A DNA stretch of 34,486 bases from a bacterium. Its GTDB lineage: Bacteria; Bacteroidota; Rhodothermia; Rhodothermales; UBA10348. A program made the translations under genes and the position numbers. The notes under the pieces were generated by a model, which had not been told where the DNA came from, made no database searches, and saw only the letters and a program-made list of their open reading frames with translations. The stretch lies in NCBI GenBank assembly GCA_013204185.1, contig JABMOI010000239.1:1-34486 (forward strand), read 5' to 3'. This document shows positions 1-6,597 of this stretch, piece after piece (the stretch's first letter is position 1; each line of letters begins with the position of its first letter).

Positions 1-24
1 CTCCCTGCCCGATCACATAACCTT

Positions 25-1212
25 CTAGGCGTGCTGCTTGAGCGCCATGAGGATGACTCGGAGCGCCATGTTGAGCACGTCTTCCTCAATATTGAGTGGC
101 GGAGCGACGCGAATTAAGCTGTTAGAATGCAATGTCCAACCCAGCAATACTCCGTTCTCAAGACAGAACTTAGTGACCTTTTCAGTCAAGTTTGCATCGC
201 GGAGGTCCAATCCAAGCATGGCGCCTCGACCCCTAATTTCTCGAATCGAAGGATGTACGAGCGTTTCTCGGATTTGGGCCTCAATTTGAAGTGCCCTCGC
301 TGGTAGCTGCTCGTTCGTAAGGACTTCGAGCGTGGCAAGCGCGGCAGCACACGAAACAGGGTGCCCTCCAAACGTGGTCACGTGGCTCAGTGGTGGATTA
401 TCCCGTAGCGTTGCCATGATGGCGTGCGAGGACACAAATGCGCCGAGCGGCATCCCCCCTCCCATGGCTTTGGCCAGTGTAATAATATCAGGCACCACAC
501 CAAATTGCTCACAGGCAAACATAGATCCAGTCCGGCCAAAACCCGTCTGAATCTCATCGTAAATCAAAAGCGCGCCCACTTCCGAGCATCTTTTTCTAAG
601 AGCCTGATGCCAAGCCACCGAGGGTACAATGATCCCACCTTCGCCTTGAATGGGCTCAGTTATCACGCAGGCAACCGACTCGTCGATAGCCGCCAACGCC
701 TCAATGTCATTGAACGGTAGAAAGCCTACGTCGGGCAGCAATGGCAAAAACGGTTCACGGTATACCTGGCGCCCCGTTACCGAAAGCGATCCGTGCGAAT
801 CTCCGTGATAGGAGTTCTCAAAGGACATCATCCGAGTCCTTCCGGTCGCCTTTTTGGCCAATTTCAGAGCGCCTTCATTGGCCTCCGTACCCGTCATCGT
901 GAAATAAACAGAGTCCAGCCCATCGGGCAAGGCTTTGGCCAGCGCCGCTGCATACCGAGCCTGCGAACCTTGAACAAACTCCCCGTACACCATGACGTGC
1001 AGGTGCTTATCCACTTGGCGTTTGATGGCTTCAATTACCCGAGGGTGCCTGTGACCGAGAGAGGAAACGGCGATCCCACTAATCAGGTCTATGATTCGCC
1101 GACCATCTTTCAAATAGATATACGACCCGACCGCTTGGTCTACTTCGAGCCCAATTGGATTATCACTAGTCCAGGCTAGGTGCTCAGTAAATTGTTGTTT
1201 TGGGTTTTGCAC
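25..1212 (-). CDS. Class III (PLP) aminotransferase, acetylornithine/ornithine type
   Basis: This is a 395-residue fold-type I PLP enzyme that transfers an amino group from an omega-amino donor to a 2-oxo acid. The sequence shows GTEANEGALKLAK (residues 108-120, phosphate binding), SYHGDSHG (134-141), EPIQGEGG (186-193), the IYDEIQTGFGRTG block (217-229, PLP-ring Asp219), and the Schiff-base lysine K248 in LAKAMGGG. Length fits the family. The start is GTG (1210-1212); no ATG lies close enough to replace it. It diverges from the his genes. It could be acetylornithine, ornithine, succinyldiaminopimelate or GABA transaminase; sequence alone does not decide. It is not HisC, which belongs to another class. 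The fold is certain, the substrate is not. Confidence 0.88.
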   Translation of the reverse strand: MQNPKQQFTEHLAWTSDNPIGLEVDQAVGSYIYLKDGRRIIDLISGIAVSSLGHRHPRVIEAIKRQVDKHLHVMVYGEFVQGSQARYAAALAKALPDGLDSVYFTMTGTEANEGALKLAKKATGRTRMMSFENSYHGDSHGSLSVTGRQVYREPFLPLLPDVGFLPFNDIEALAAIDESVACVITEPIQGEGGIIVPSVAWHQALRKRCSEVGALLIYDEIQTGFGRTGSMFACEQFGVVPDIITLAKAMGGGMPLGAFVSSHAIMATLRDNPPLSHVTTFGGHPVSCAAALATLEVLTNEQLPARALQIEAQIRETLVHPSIREIRGRGAMLGLDLRDANLTEKVTKFCLENGVLLGWTLHSNSLIRVAPPLNIEEDVLNMALRVILMALKQHA

Positions 1213-1229
1213 GTTTGGGGTCGCTTGTT

Positions 1230-1247
1230 CGGCCGCTCGAACGGCCG
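1230..1247. repeat. Inverted repeat upstream of the aminotransferase
   Basis: CGGCCG (1230-1235) and CGGCCG (1242-1247) flank CTCGAA. A nested pairing, GTTCG (1227-1231) with CGAAC (1238-1242), is also possible. It lies 18 bases before the GTG start of the aminotransferase, so it could be an operator or a 5' UTR hairpin. No function is shown. Confidence 0.35.
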
Positions 1248-1279
1248 CGTTTCTTTCTGCATTTCTTAATAGAGGGACC

Positions 1280-1312
1280 TTGCACTATTAGGCGCGCTTA
1301 GCCCTATCTTTG
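1280..1312 (+). promoter_or_regulatory. Bacteroidota-type promoter of the his operon
   Basis: TTG (1280-1282), a 22-base spacer, and TATCTTTG (1305-1312) match the TTG-N17-23-TAnnTTTG pattern used by the primary sigma factor of Bacteroidota. Transcription would start near 1317-1320. The RNA would then open with a hairpin, CACACG (1321-1326) pairing with CGTGTG (1336-1341), before the leader peptide at 1370. Confidence 0.6.
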
Positions 1313-1369
1313 ACCTAAGTCACACGAATTCCTTCCGTGTGAGCTTCAAACTAGGGAATACAGACTTCC

Positions 1370-1492
1370 ATGACCATAATCTCACAACAAATATTGACGC
1401 AAGATGGATCTGCCAACAGATCTGTTCTCGCATGCGGTTTGTTTGCTGGATTGGGCATGCATCATGGTCATCACGTGGAGAAGTGCGACTAG
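1370..1492 (+). CDS. hisL: Histidine operon leader peptide, 40 aa
   Basis: This small reading frame runs from ATG at 1370 to TAG at 1490-1492. Near its end it encodes M-H-H-G-H-H-V-E-K-C-D, with four His codons at 1460-1465 and 1469-1474. An internal ATG at 1457 could give just the 11-residue tail. No Shine-Dalgarno is seen, as is usual for this lineage. His enrichment, the position between promoter and terminator before hisG, and the downstream pairing make it a leader for translation-coupled attenuation: stalling at His codons when charged His-tRNA is scarce would favour read-through. The role is inferred by analogy with hisL of enteric bacteria. Confidence 0.75.
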   Translation: MTIISQQILTQDGSANRSVLACGLFAGLGMHHGHHVEKCD

Positions 1493-1538
1493 GTAATCCC
1501 CGAATTTACTTGTTTCAGGGCATCCCAGTCGCGTACTT
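1481..1538 (+). promoter_or_regulatory. his antiterminator helix
   Basis: AAGTGCGACT (1481-1490) can pair with AGTCGC (1527-1532) and ACTT (1535-1538), ten base pairs with a two-base bulge. This uses the loop and inner stem of the terminator at 1519-1545, so the two folds exclude each other. An alternative upstream pairing, TCGCA (1428-1432) with TGCGA (1484-1488), would sequester the 5' strand and allow the terminator to form. This is the 1:2 / 2:3 / 3:4 logic of an amino-acid attenuator. The pairing was read by eye, without energies. Confidence 0.65.
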
Positions 1539-1557
1539 GGATGCCTTTTTTATTTTT
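1519..1557 (+). terminator. his attenuator terminator
   Basis: GGCATCC (1519-1525) pairs with GGATGCC (1539-1545). AGT (1527-1529) and ACT (1535-1537) extend the stem inside one C/T mismatch. TTTTTTATTTTT (1546-1557) follows. This is a textbook intrinsic terminator placed between the leader peptide and the hisG start at 1565, where it would stop his transcription when histidine is plentiful. Confidence 0.85.
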
Positions 1558-1564
1558 ATCAGAC

Positions 1565-2425
1565 ATGAACGACAGACTACGACTCGCGATACAGAAATCC
1601 GGACGCCTTTCGGACGATACCATTGATTTGCTGACTGCTTGCGGTATCAATATCAGCAAACCAGACAGAAAACTGAGGGCGCTGTCTGAGCATTTCAACC
1701 TCGAAGTGCTGTTTCTGCGTGACGATGATATTCCGGGATACGTTGCAGATGGCGTGGCCGACGCTGGGATCGTAGGCGAAAATGTGATCCTCGAAAAGAA
1801 CAAGCCGGTCGACATCATGGAGAGACTGGGCTTTGCCAAATGCCGCCTCTCAATTGCGCTACCTCAAACGGTGGACTACCGCTCGGTGAAGGATTTGAAC
1901 GGCCTCCATATCGCTACCTCGTACCCGGGTTTATTGGGTCGATATTTCGAATCCAATGGAGTCAAGGCATCCATCCACGAAATTTCTGGGTCGGTTGAAA
2001 TTGCCCCTGGTATTGGACTGGCCGATGGGATTTGCGACATCGTGAGCTCCGGTAGCACGTTGATTAGCAACGGGTTACGGGAAGTCGAGGTCGTAACTAA
2101 GTCGGAAGCAGTTCTCATTGCCGCGCCCACGATTACGGCTGAAAAACGAGCACGCCTAGACCGGATGTGTTTCCGCATTCAGTCCGTTTTAAAGGCCAAA
2201 CAGCACCGTTACATCCTGATGAACGTGCCAAACGAATCCATTGATGAAGTCATTAAACTGCTTCCAGGAATGAAGGCACCCACGGTGATGCCATTGGCCA
2301 CCCAGGGTTGGAGTTCTGTGCATTCGGTTATCCCTGAAAACACGTTTTGGGACGTGATCGAATCGCTAAAAAGTGTAGGTGCGGAAGGCATGTTGGTCGT
2401 TCCGATTGAAAAAATGGTGCTCTAA
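1565..2425 (+). CDS. hisG: ATP phosphoribosyltransferase, long form
   Basis: HisG condenses ATP with PRPP in the first step of histidine synthesis. The 286-residue protein opens [15 protein letters not shown] and has the binding-protein-like catalytic lobes (GIVGENVI, then [12 protein letters not shown] around the PRPP loop). A C-terminal ACT-like regulatory domain ([20 protein letters not shown] onward) marks the HisZ-independent long form that is feedback-inhibited by histidine. The start at 1565 is chosen because MNDRL fits the family and the T-run of the attenuator ends just before it; an in-frame start at 1541 lies inside the terminator stem. hisD-hisB begins two bases after the stop, so they are co-transcribed. 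Confidence 0.95.
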   Translation: MNDRLRLAIQKSGRLSDDTIDLLTACGINISKPDRKLRALSEHFNLEVLFLRDDDIPGYVADGVADAGIVGENVILEKNKPVDIMERLGFAKCRLSIALPQTVDYRSVKDLNGLHIATSYPGLLGRYFESNGVKASIHEISGSVEIAPGIGLADGICDIVSSGSTLISNGLREVEVVTKSEAVLIAAPTITAEKRARLDRMCFRIQSVLKAKQHRYILMNVPNESIDEVIKLLPGMKAPTVMPLATQGWSSVHSVIPENTFWDVIESLKSVGAEGMLVVPIEKMVL

Positions 2426-2427
2426 TT

Positions 2428-4281
2428 ATGATTATTGTAGATAACCCAGGTCGGGATTCGTGGGAAGATCTGTGCCTTCGAAACGACTCTGACGCGCCCG
2501 ACATCACTGAGATTGTGGCTGGTATTCTGGCCGATGTCATTTCAAATGGGGATGAAGCGCTCATTCGCCTCACTCACAAATTTGATGGCGTTACGCTCGC
2601 GTCCTTATCGGTACCGACCGCAGGCGCAACCGTGCCTCCCGAATTGGAGGAAGCAATCTTAGTGGCAAGCCGAAATATTACGGCCTTTCACCGCGCCCAG
2701 AAGGAGTCCGTCGTTGAAATTGAGACATCCCCTGGGATTCAGTGTTGGCGCAAATCTGTAGGGATTGAGCGGGTCGGTTTATACGTGCCCGGTGGCTCCG
2801 CCCCTTTGTTTTCGACCGTCCTGATGCTGGGCATTCCGGCGCAACTTGCAGGTTGTTCTGAAATCGTTCTGTTCACTCCGCCGCAAAAAGACGGCTCGGT
2901 GCATCCAGCTATTCTGTTTGCAGCCAATCAGGCCGGGATTACAGAAGTCGTGCCGGTCGGTGGCGCTCAAGCTATTGCCGCAATGGCCTACGGCACGGAA
3001 ACCATTCAGCCAGTCGACAAGATTTTCGGCCCGGGAAATCAGTGGGTGAATGAAGCCAAGAAATTAGTATCAGCGGATTCCGTGGCCATCGACCTTCCGG
3101 CCGGCCCAACGGAGGTCGCTCTACTCATTGACGACACCGCAAATCTCGAGTTTGTAGCCGCCGACATGTTGGCCCAGGCTGAGCACGACACCGTGAGTAA
3201 TGTTTTTGTTGTGGCCGTTGGAGAAGTCAACGAAAGAGAGTTAACAAGCCGCGTTGCCGATCAATTAGCTTCGCTACCGAGGGCAGATATCGCCCAAAAA
3301 GTTGTTGAACGAGCCCGAATCGTCAAAGTATCGTCTGTTGGAGATGGGATTGACCTCGTCAATATGTACGCCGCCGAGCACCTCATCATCCAAATGCATC
3401 ACGCAGAAGTGATCGCGGAACGGATTGTGCACGCCGGTTCGGTATTTATTGGGACATGGACGCCGGAATCTCTTGGGGACTACGCCTCGGGCACCAACCA
3501 CACGCTTCCTACGAATGGATCTGCACGGGCTTTTTCGGGCGTATCACTAGACTCCTTCGTACGGAAAATCACATTTCAGCGCGCCTCCCAAGCGGGACTT
3601 CAAGGCCTTGGTCCCCACGTTTCAGTGATGGCACGGGCCGAAGAATTAGTAGGTCACGCGCGAGCCGTTGAACTCCGATTGGGCGCAGATCCTGCTGACC
3701 TTTCCCGAACGGGATTTGTGCGGCGCACCACAAACGAAACAGACATTTCTGTTTTGATCGATTTAGATGGAAGTGGGCGGGCGAACTGCGAAACAGGCCT
3801 CGGCTTTTTCGACCATATGTTGGACCAAATTGCGCGTCATTCCGGAATGGATTTGAGCGTTCGGTGCGATGGCGATCTCGAAGTAGATGAGCATCACACC
3901 ATCGAGGACACCGCGATTGCGCTTGGTGAGGCCTTTGCTAAAGCGATTGGGAATAAAAAAGGAATCGGACGCTACGGCTTTACATCTCCGATGGACGATG
4001 CCTTGGCTCAGGTGGCGCTCGATCTGTCTGGGCGTAGCTGGTTGGTTTGGGATGTCGAGCTGAAGCGCGAACGAGTTGGGGATGTGCCAACAGAAATGTT
4101 CAGCCATTTCTTTAAATCCTTCTGCGACGGCGCAAAAGCAAACATCAACATATCGGCCCGCGGAGAGAATGAACACCACATTGTGGAGTCCATTTTTAAA
4201 GGGTTTGCCCGGGCGCTCGGCATGGCCATCGCGCCAACTGGCAACCCGGATATTCTACCGTCAACTAAAGGGTCGCTGTAA
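2428..4281 (+). CDS. hisD-hisB: Fused histidinol dehydrogenase / imidazoleglycerol-phosphate dehydratase
   Basis: This single 617-residue frame carries two enzymes of the histidine pathway. Residues 1 to about 420 are HisD, which oxidises histidinol to histidine: [27 protein letters not shown] (zinc ligands Gln and His), YAAEHLII (catalytic Glu-His), [11 protein letters not shown] and the C-terminal [14 protein letters not shown]. From about residue 428 the protein is the IGP dehydratase part of HisB (step 6), with both manganese motifs, [16 protein letters not shown] and [14 protein letters not shown]. No HAD phosphatase domain is present, so histidinol-phosphate phosphatase must be encoded elsewhere. 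In most operons hisC separates hisD and hisB; here the linker is under ten residues. All key residues seem intact in both halves. Confidence 0.93.
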   Translation: MIIVDNPGRDSWEDLCLRNDSDAPDITEIVAGILADVISNGDEALIRLTHKFDGVTLASLSVPTAGATVPPELEEAILVASRNITAFHRAQKESVVEIETSPGIQCWRKSVGIERVGLYVPGGSAPLFSTVLMLGIPAQLAGCSEIVLFTPPQKDGSVHPAILFAANQAGITEVVPVGGAQAIAAMAYGTETIQPVDKIFGPGNQWVNEAKKLVSADSVAIDLPAGPTEVALLIDDTANLEFVAADMLAQAEHDTVSNVFVVAVGEVNERELTSRVADQLASLPRADIAQKVVERARIVKVSSVGDGIDLVNMYAAEHLIIQMHHAEVIAERIVHAGSVFIGTWTPESLGDYASGTNHTLPTNGSARAFSGVSLDSFVRKITFQRASQAGLQGLGPHVSVMARAEELVGHARAVELRLGADPADLSRTGFVRRTTNETDISVLIDLDGSGRANCETGLGFFDHMLDQIARHSGMDLSVRCDGDLEVDEHHTIEDTAIALGEAFAKAIGNKKGIGRYGFTSPMDDALAQVALDLSGRSWLVWDVELKRERVGDVPTEMFSHFFKSFCDGAKANINISARGENEHHIVESIFKGFARALGMAIAPTGNPDILPSTKGSL

Positions 4282-4332
4282 CGTGCTTCGGACGGCCTCT
4301 GCGCCAGCCGTAATTCATTCGCTTCGAATTTT

Positions 4333-4914
4333 ATGTCTGTAGCCATTCTCAAATACAACGCCGGCAACGTGCAGTCCGTCCTGTTTGCGATGAAACGCCT
4401 CGGAGTGGAGGCGCAGGTCACGAACGATCACGACGAGCTTCGCGCCGCCAGCCATGTCATTATTCCAGGTGTGGGCGAAGCGGGATCGGCCATGGCTTAC
4501 TTTCGGGAGCACGGCTTGGACACGCTCATTCCAACACTAAAGCAGCCTGTGCTGGGTATTTGTCTTGGACTTCAGGTAATGTGTGAGCACTCAGAAGAAG
4601 CCGATACGCCGTGCCTCGGTATCTTTCCTCATTCTGTTCGTCGCTTTTCTGGACCAGAGAAAGTCCCACAGGTTGGCTGGAATACAGTGGAGCACAACGG
4701 CTTAGGATTGTACAAGGGCATCGAGGGTCCGTGCTTTATGTATTACGTCCACAGCTACTACGCAGAGTTGGGACCTGCGCAAACTGGATCTTCGAAATAC
4801 ATCGTTCCATTCTGCGCGTCAATTTCCAAGGACAATTTCCACGCAGTCCAGTTTCATCCTGAAAAGAGCGCTGATGCCGGGCAGACGCTGCTTGAGAACT
4901 TCCTGGCTCTGTAA
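4333..4914 (+). CDS. hisH: Imidazole glycerol phosphate synthase, glutaminase subunit
   Basis: HisH hydrolyses glutamine and passes ammonia to HisF, which makes IGP and AICAR. The 193-residue class I glutamine amidotransferase has nucleophile Cys77 in PVLGICLGLQ and the catalytic His175/Glu177 in QFHPEKS, plus the N-terminal YNAGNVQSV and oxyanion-strand PGVGEAGSAM. Length is typical. It follows hisD-hisB by 51 bases on the same strand and is the last his gene here; its obligate partner hisF and also hisA are outside the window. Confidence 0.95.
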   Translation: MSVAILKYNAGNVQSVLFAMKRLGVEAQVTNDHDELRAASHVIIPGVGEAGSAMAYFREHGLDTLIPTLKQPVLGICLGLQVMCEHSEEADTPCLGIFPHSVRRFSGPEKVPQVGWNTVEHNGLGLYKGIEGPCFMYYVHSYYAELGPAQTGSSKYIVPFCASISKDNFHAVQFHPEKSADAGQTLLENFLAL

Positions 4915-4929
4915 CAGCTTGCAAAGCTG
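4915..4929 (+). terminator. Possible weak terminator after hisH
   Basis: CAGCTT (4915-4920), loop GCA, AAGCTG (4924-4929) form a six-base-pair hairpin directly after the hisH stop. It is followed only by a pyrimidine-rich stretch (CTCCTTCATCT), not a real T-run, so it may be a weak or factor-assisted end of the his transcript. Confidence 0.25.
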
Positions 4930-4944
4930 CTCCTTCATCTGCAA

Positions 4945-5010
4945 TCACTGCTCACGATTGAGAATCTCGTCCAGAATATGACGCAGGTAACTATTGGACG
5001 AGTGAAACAT
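4945..5010 (-). pseudogene. Truncated HEPN (HepT/DUF86-like) toxin relic, 21 codons
   Basis: Overlapping the 3' end of the MNT gene in another frame is a short frame from ATG (5008-5010) to TGA (4945-4947) that reads MFHSSNSYLRHILDEILNREQ. The YLRHILDEI segment looks like the first helix of HEPN toxins (DUF86/HepT), whose genes normally overlap or follow the MNT partner. The usual protein is about 110-140 residues, so nearly the whole domain, including the RxxxxH RNase motif, is gone, and hisH begins close by. It is read as the stump of a deleted or stopped HEPN gene. Chance resemblance over nine residues cannot be excluded. Confidence 0.5.
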
Positions 5011-5308
5011 ATTCGGCTTCCTGTAAAATACTTGGCCCAATATGCCGGCTGAGTGATTCTTTGGTAACCAGTTCGACATGACGATGAAAGATGTCTTCCA
5101 ACCGAAAGCTCACGTTCATAAAGCTTTCGAAGTTTTTGCGTCCGGGAGCAAATTCAACTAACAGATCGACATCGCTTTTGTCGTGCGAGTCACCTCTCAA
5201 GAACGAGCCAAAAAGGCCGAGACGTTCCACTCCCATTTCGCGGAGTTCTGGCCCCAATTGCCGCAATCGCTCTAAAATATCTTCCTTGGTATGTACTGAC
5301 GTTTCCAT
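4991..5308 (-). CDS. Minimal nucleotidyltransferase (MntA-like antitoxin)
   Basis: This 105-residue protein belongs to the DNA polymerase-beta-like minimal nucleotidyltransferases. The core motif is LGLFGSFLRGDSHDKSDVDLLVEF: the GS-x-x-R-G loop and the two metal-binding aspartates of SDVDL, followed by a third carboxylate candidate near RHVELV. In MNT-HEPN modules the MNT protein AMPylates and silences the HEPN RNase. ATG at 5306-5308 (METSVHTKED) is preferred over an upstream alternative at 5338 that adds ten hydrophobic residues atypical for the family. The expected HEPN gene is only a stump, so this is a solitary antitoxin that may be decaying or have another use. Confidence 0.85.
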   Translation of the reverse strand: METSVHTKEDILERLRQLGPELREMGVERLGLFGSFLRGDSHDKSDVDLLVEFAPGRKNFESFMNVSFRLEDIFHRHVELVTKESLSRHIGPSILQEAEYVSLVQ

Positions 5309-5424
5309 AATGAGTAGTGTAACGAACCACACAACCAATTTGCTCCGGACATAACTAAACTTGCCTAGCTGTAAGGCCTTGTGCGACTAACGTACCGCTA
5401 TGCATGTAGCTCCAAAGCTCCAAG

Positions 5425-5733
5425 TTAGCGATATGCGTCCTTTCGATGGTCAATTGTTAGCATGTAGATCACTCCAGAGGATGGGTCCACGTGGTAGAAC
5501 AATCGAAACCGTCCAATCCGGTAACGCCAAGTATCCGGCTCATACCCTCGAAGCTTTTTGATATTCTGACCGAAGGTCGGCTCTTCTTTTAATTGGGGGT
5601 AGACGTAAATAGTTAGCTTGTTCCGAACGAATGTGATGTCTCGCCTGGTAAGGTTGTCAAGACGCTTGATGAATTCTTCCGTTTCAAAAATGCGGTACTT
5701 AGACAAATTTACCCCGCTGAGAAGTCGCGTCAT
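5425..5733 (-). CDS. RelE/ParE-family toxin
   Basis: This 102-residue protein has the RelE/ParE fold: an N-terminal helical hairpin (FIKRLDNLTRRDITFVRNKLTIYV) and then the beta-sheet core with KKLRGYEPDTWRYRIGRFRLFYHVD and the terminal IDHRKDAYR. RelE members cleave mRNA in the ribosome A site; ParE members poison gyrase. The basic and aromatic residues of the C-terminal half (RYRIGRFR, HRKDAYR) favour an RNase but do not prove it. The ATG at 5731-5733 overlaps the antitoxin gene by 35 bases. The first ten or so residues are not typical, so the true start may be further in. Confidence 0.8.
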   Translation of the reverse strand: MTRLLSGVNLSKYRIFETEEFIKRLDNLTRRDITFVRNKLTIYVYPQLKEEPTFGQNIKKLRGYEPDTWRYRIGRFRLFYHVDPSSGVIYMLTIDHRKDAYR

Positions 5734-5938
5734 TTAATCCTTTTTTTAGGCTTTTATTCAAGTCAGCGTTGGAATTAATCTCGCTCATCTCGAATTCGTC
5801 TACGTACTCATTCTCCTCAACAAATCGCAATGCGGCCGTCTCTATATAGTTGGACAACGGGCGGTTGTCGTCCTTGGCTAACAGTTTAAATCGGTTATAA
5901 ACGGCCTCATCAAGCCTCAGCGTTACTGTTTTTGACAT
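5699..5938 (-). CDS. Ribbon-helix-helix antitoxin of the RelE-like pair
   Basis: This 79-residue protein starts MSKTVTLRLDEAVYNRFKLLAKDDNRPLSNYIETAALRF, a typical ribbon-helix-helix DNA-binding N-terminus, followed by an acidic tail likely to wrap the toxin. ATG at 5936-5938 is chosen because a perfect AGGAGG (5945-5950 on the minus strand) sits six bases upstream. Such a strong Shine-Dalgarno is unusual in this window and would help make antitoxin in excess of toxin. It lies upstream of the toxin in one operon. Repeats at 5976-6005 are the likely operator. Confidence 0.82.
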   Translation of the reverse strand: MSKTVTLRLDEAVYNRFKLLAKDDNRPLSNYIETAALRFVEENEYVDEFEMSEINSNADLNKSLKKGLNDATSQRGKFV

Positions 5939-5975
5939 CACCAACCTCCTTAATTGTGCACATTATATTCGTTAT

Positions 5976-6005
5976 GAATACATAAGAACACAAACGAATA
6001 CATAA
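5976..6005 (-). promoter_or_regulatory. Direct-repeat operator before the RHH antitoxin
   Basis: GAATACATAA occurs at 5976-5985 and again at 5996-6005, a 20-base period, i.e. about two helical turns on the same DNA face. The pair lies 38-67 bases before the antitoxin ATG, in AT-rich DNA suited to a promoter. RHH antitoxins usually bind such paired sites cooperatively to repress their own operon. Confidence 0.5.
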
Positions 6006-6039
6006 AGTGTTGATTCTGGTTCCAATCTGCGCGGAGAGC

Positions 6040-6405
6040 TCAGTTTTGATTGTGACTTGAGAGCTTTTTTCCCTGGATGCTTTTTTTTAATACCCTTGCA
6101 CAGTACTTGTTAAGACTCTGCCCCTGCTGCATTGCTCTTATAGTCAGTGACTTGTGGAGGTCCTTTCCAACTCGAAGCATGAAGTTACCTGAGTAGTCCC
6201 GTCCTGCGGTTGGTGCAGGCAAGGGTTCACTGCTTGAAATAGCGTCTGTAACCCACTCCTCAACCACGTTGCACAGATCAGAATAAACCTTGGACTCTTC
6301 TGGCCCATGAACTCCTCCGTGAAATAGGCCCGGGCACGACCCCACGTAGCACTGGTCTTCTTCAGACCACTCAACAATTTTCAAATATCGATCGCTGGGT
6401 TTCAT
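6040..6405 (-). CDS. Orphan HicB-like antitoxin
   Basis: This 121-residue protein has the two-domain HicB layout. Residues 1 to about 65 (DRYLKIVEWSEEDQCYVGSCPGLF, then GPEESKVYSDLCNVVEEWV) are the partial RNase H-like domain that holds HicA. Residues about 78-115 (GNFMLRVGKDLHKSLTIRA, then SLNKYCARVLKKS) are an Arc/RHH-type DNA-binding domain. ATG at 6403-6405 is chosen because family similarity begins at MKPSDRYLKIVEW; 26 more codons upstream would overlap the operator. No HicA is seen on either side. It may be a leftover antitoxin, or a free-standing repressor acting through the palindrome at 6461-6479. Confidence 0.75.
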   Translation of the reverse strand: MKPSDRYLKIVEWSEEDQCYVGSCPGLFHGGVHGPEESKVYSDLCNVVEEWVTDAISSSEPLPAPTAGRDYSGNFMLRVGKDLHKSLTIRAMQQGQSLNKYCARVLKKSIQGKKLSSHNQN

Positions 6406-6460
6406 TGTTTGGACTCGAGTATAGCTTTGTCTATTTCGAATGGATGGCGGCATAATATAG

Positions 6461-6479
6461 TGATACCATATTGGTATCA
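6461..6479 (-). promoter_or_regulatory. Perfect palindromic operator inside the hicB promoter
   Basis: TGATACCATATTGGTATCA is a perfect inverted repeat with 8-base arms around TAT. On the minus strand a -35-like TTGATG (6478-6483) and a -10-like TATATT (18-base spacing) flank it, so the palindrome fills the promoter spacer. A repressor there would block RNA polymerase. The HicB C-terminal domain is the obvious candidate. Confidence 0.6.
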
Positions 6480-6597
6480 TCAACTTTTAATAGAAGTCGC
6501 TGCTGTATTTCGACCCCAAAAACTCTTGATGTAACTTGGAGGCGTCCATTTGATGCCCGAAATTCGCATTTAAACCCATCCAGTCTGAGTTCCGCCT

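Noticed and set aside
793-1179. 128-codon plus-strand open frame
   Set aside because: It is fully antisense to the well-supported aminotransferase gene and shows no domain.
25-1212. The aminotransferase as the missing HisC
   Set aside because: Its motifs are class III (omega-amino) PLP enzymes, while HisC is a class I/II enzyme.
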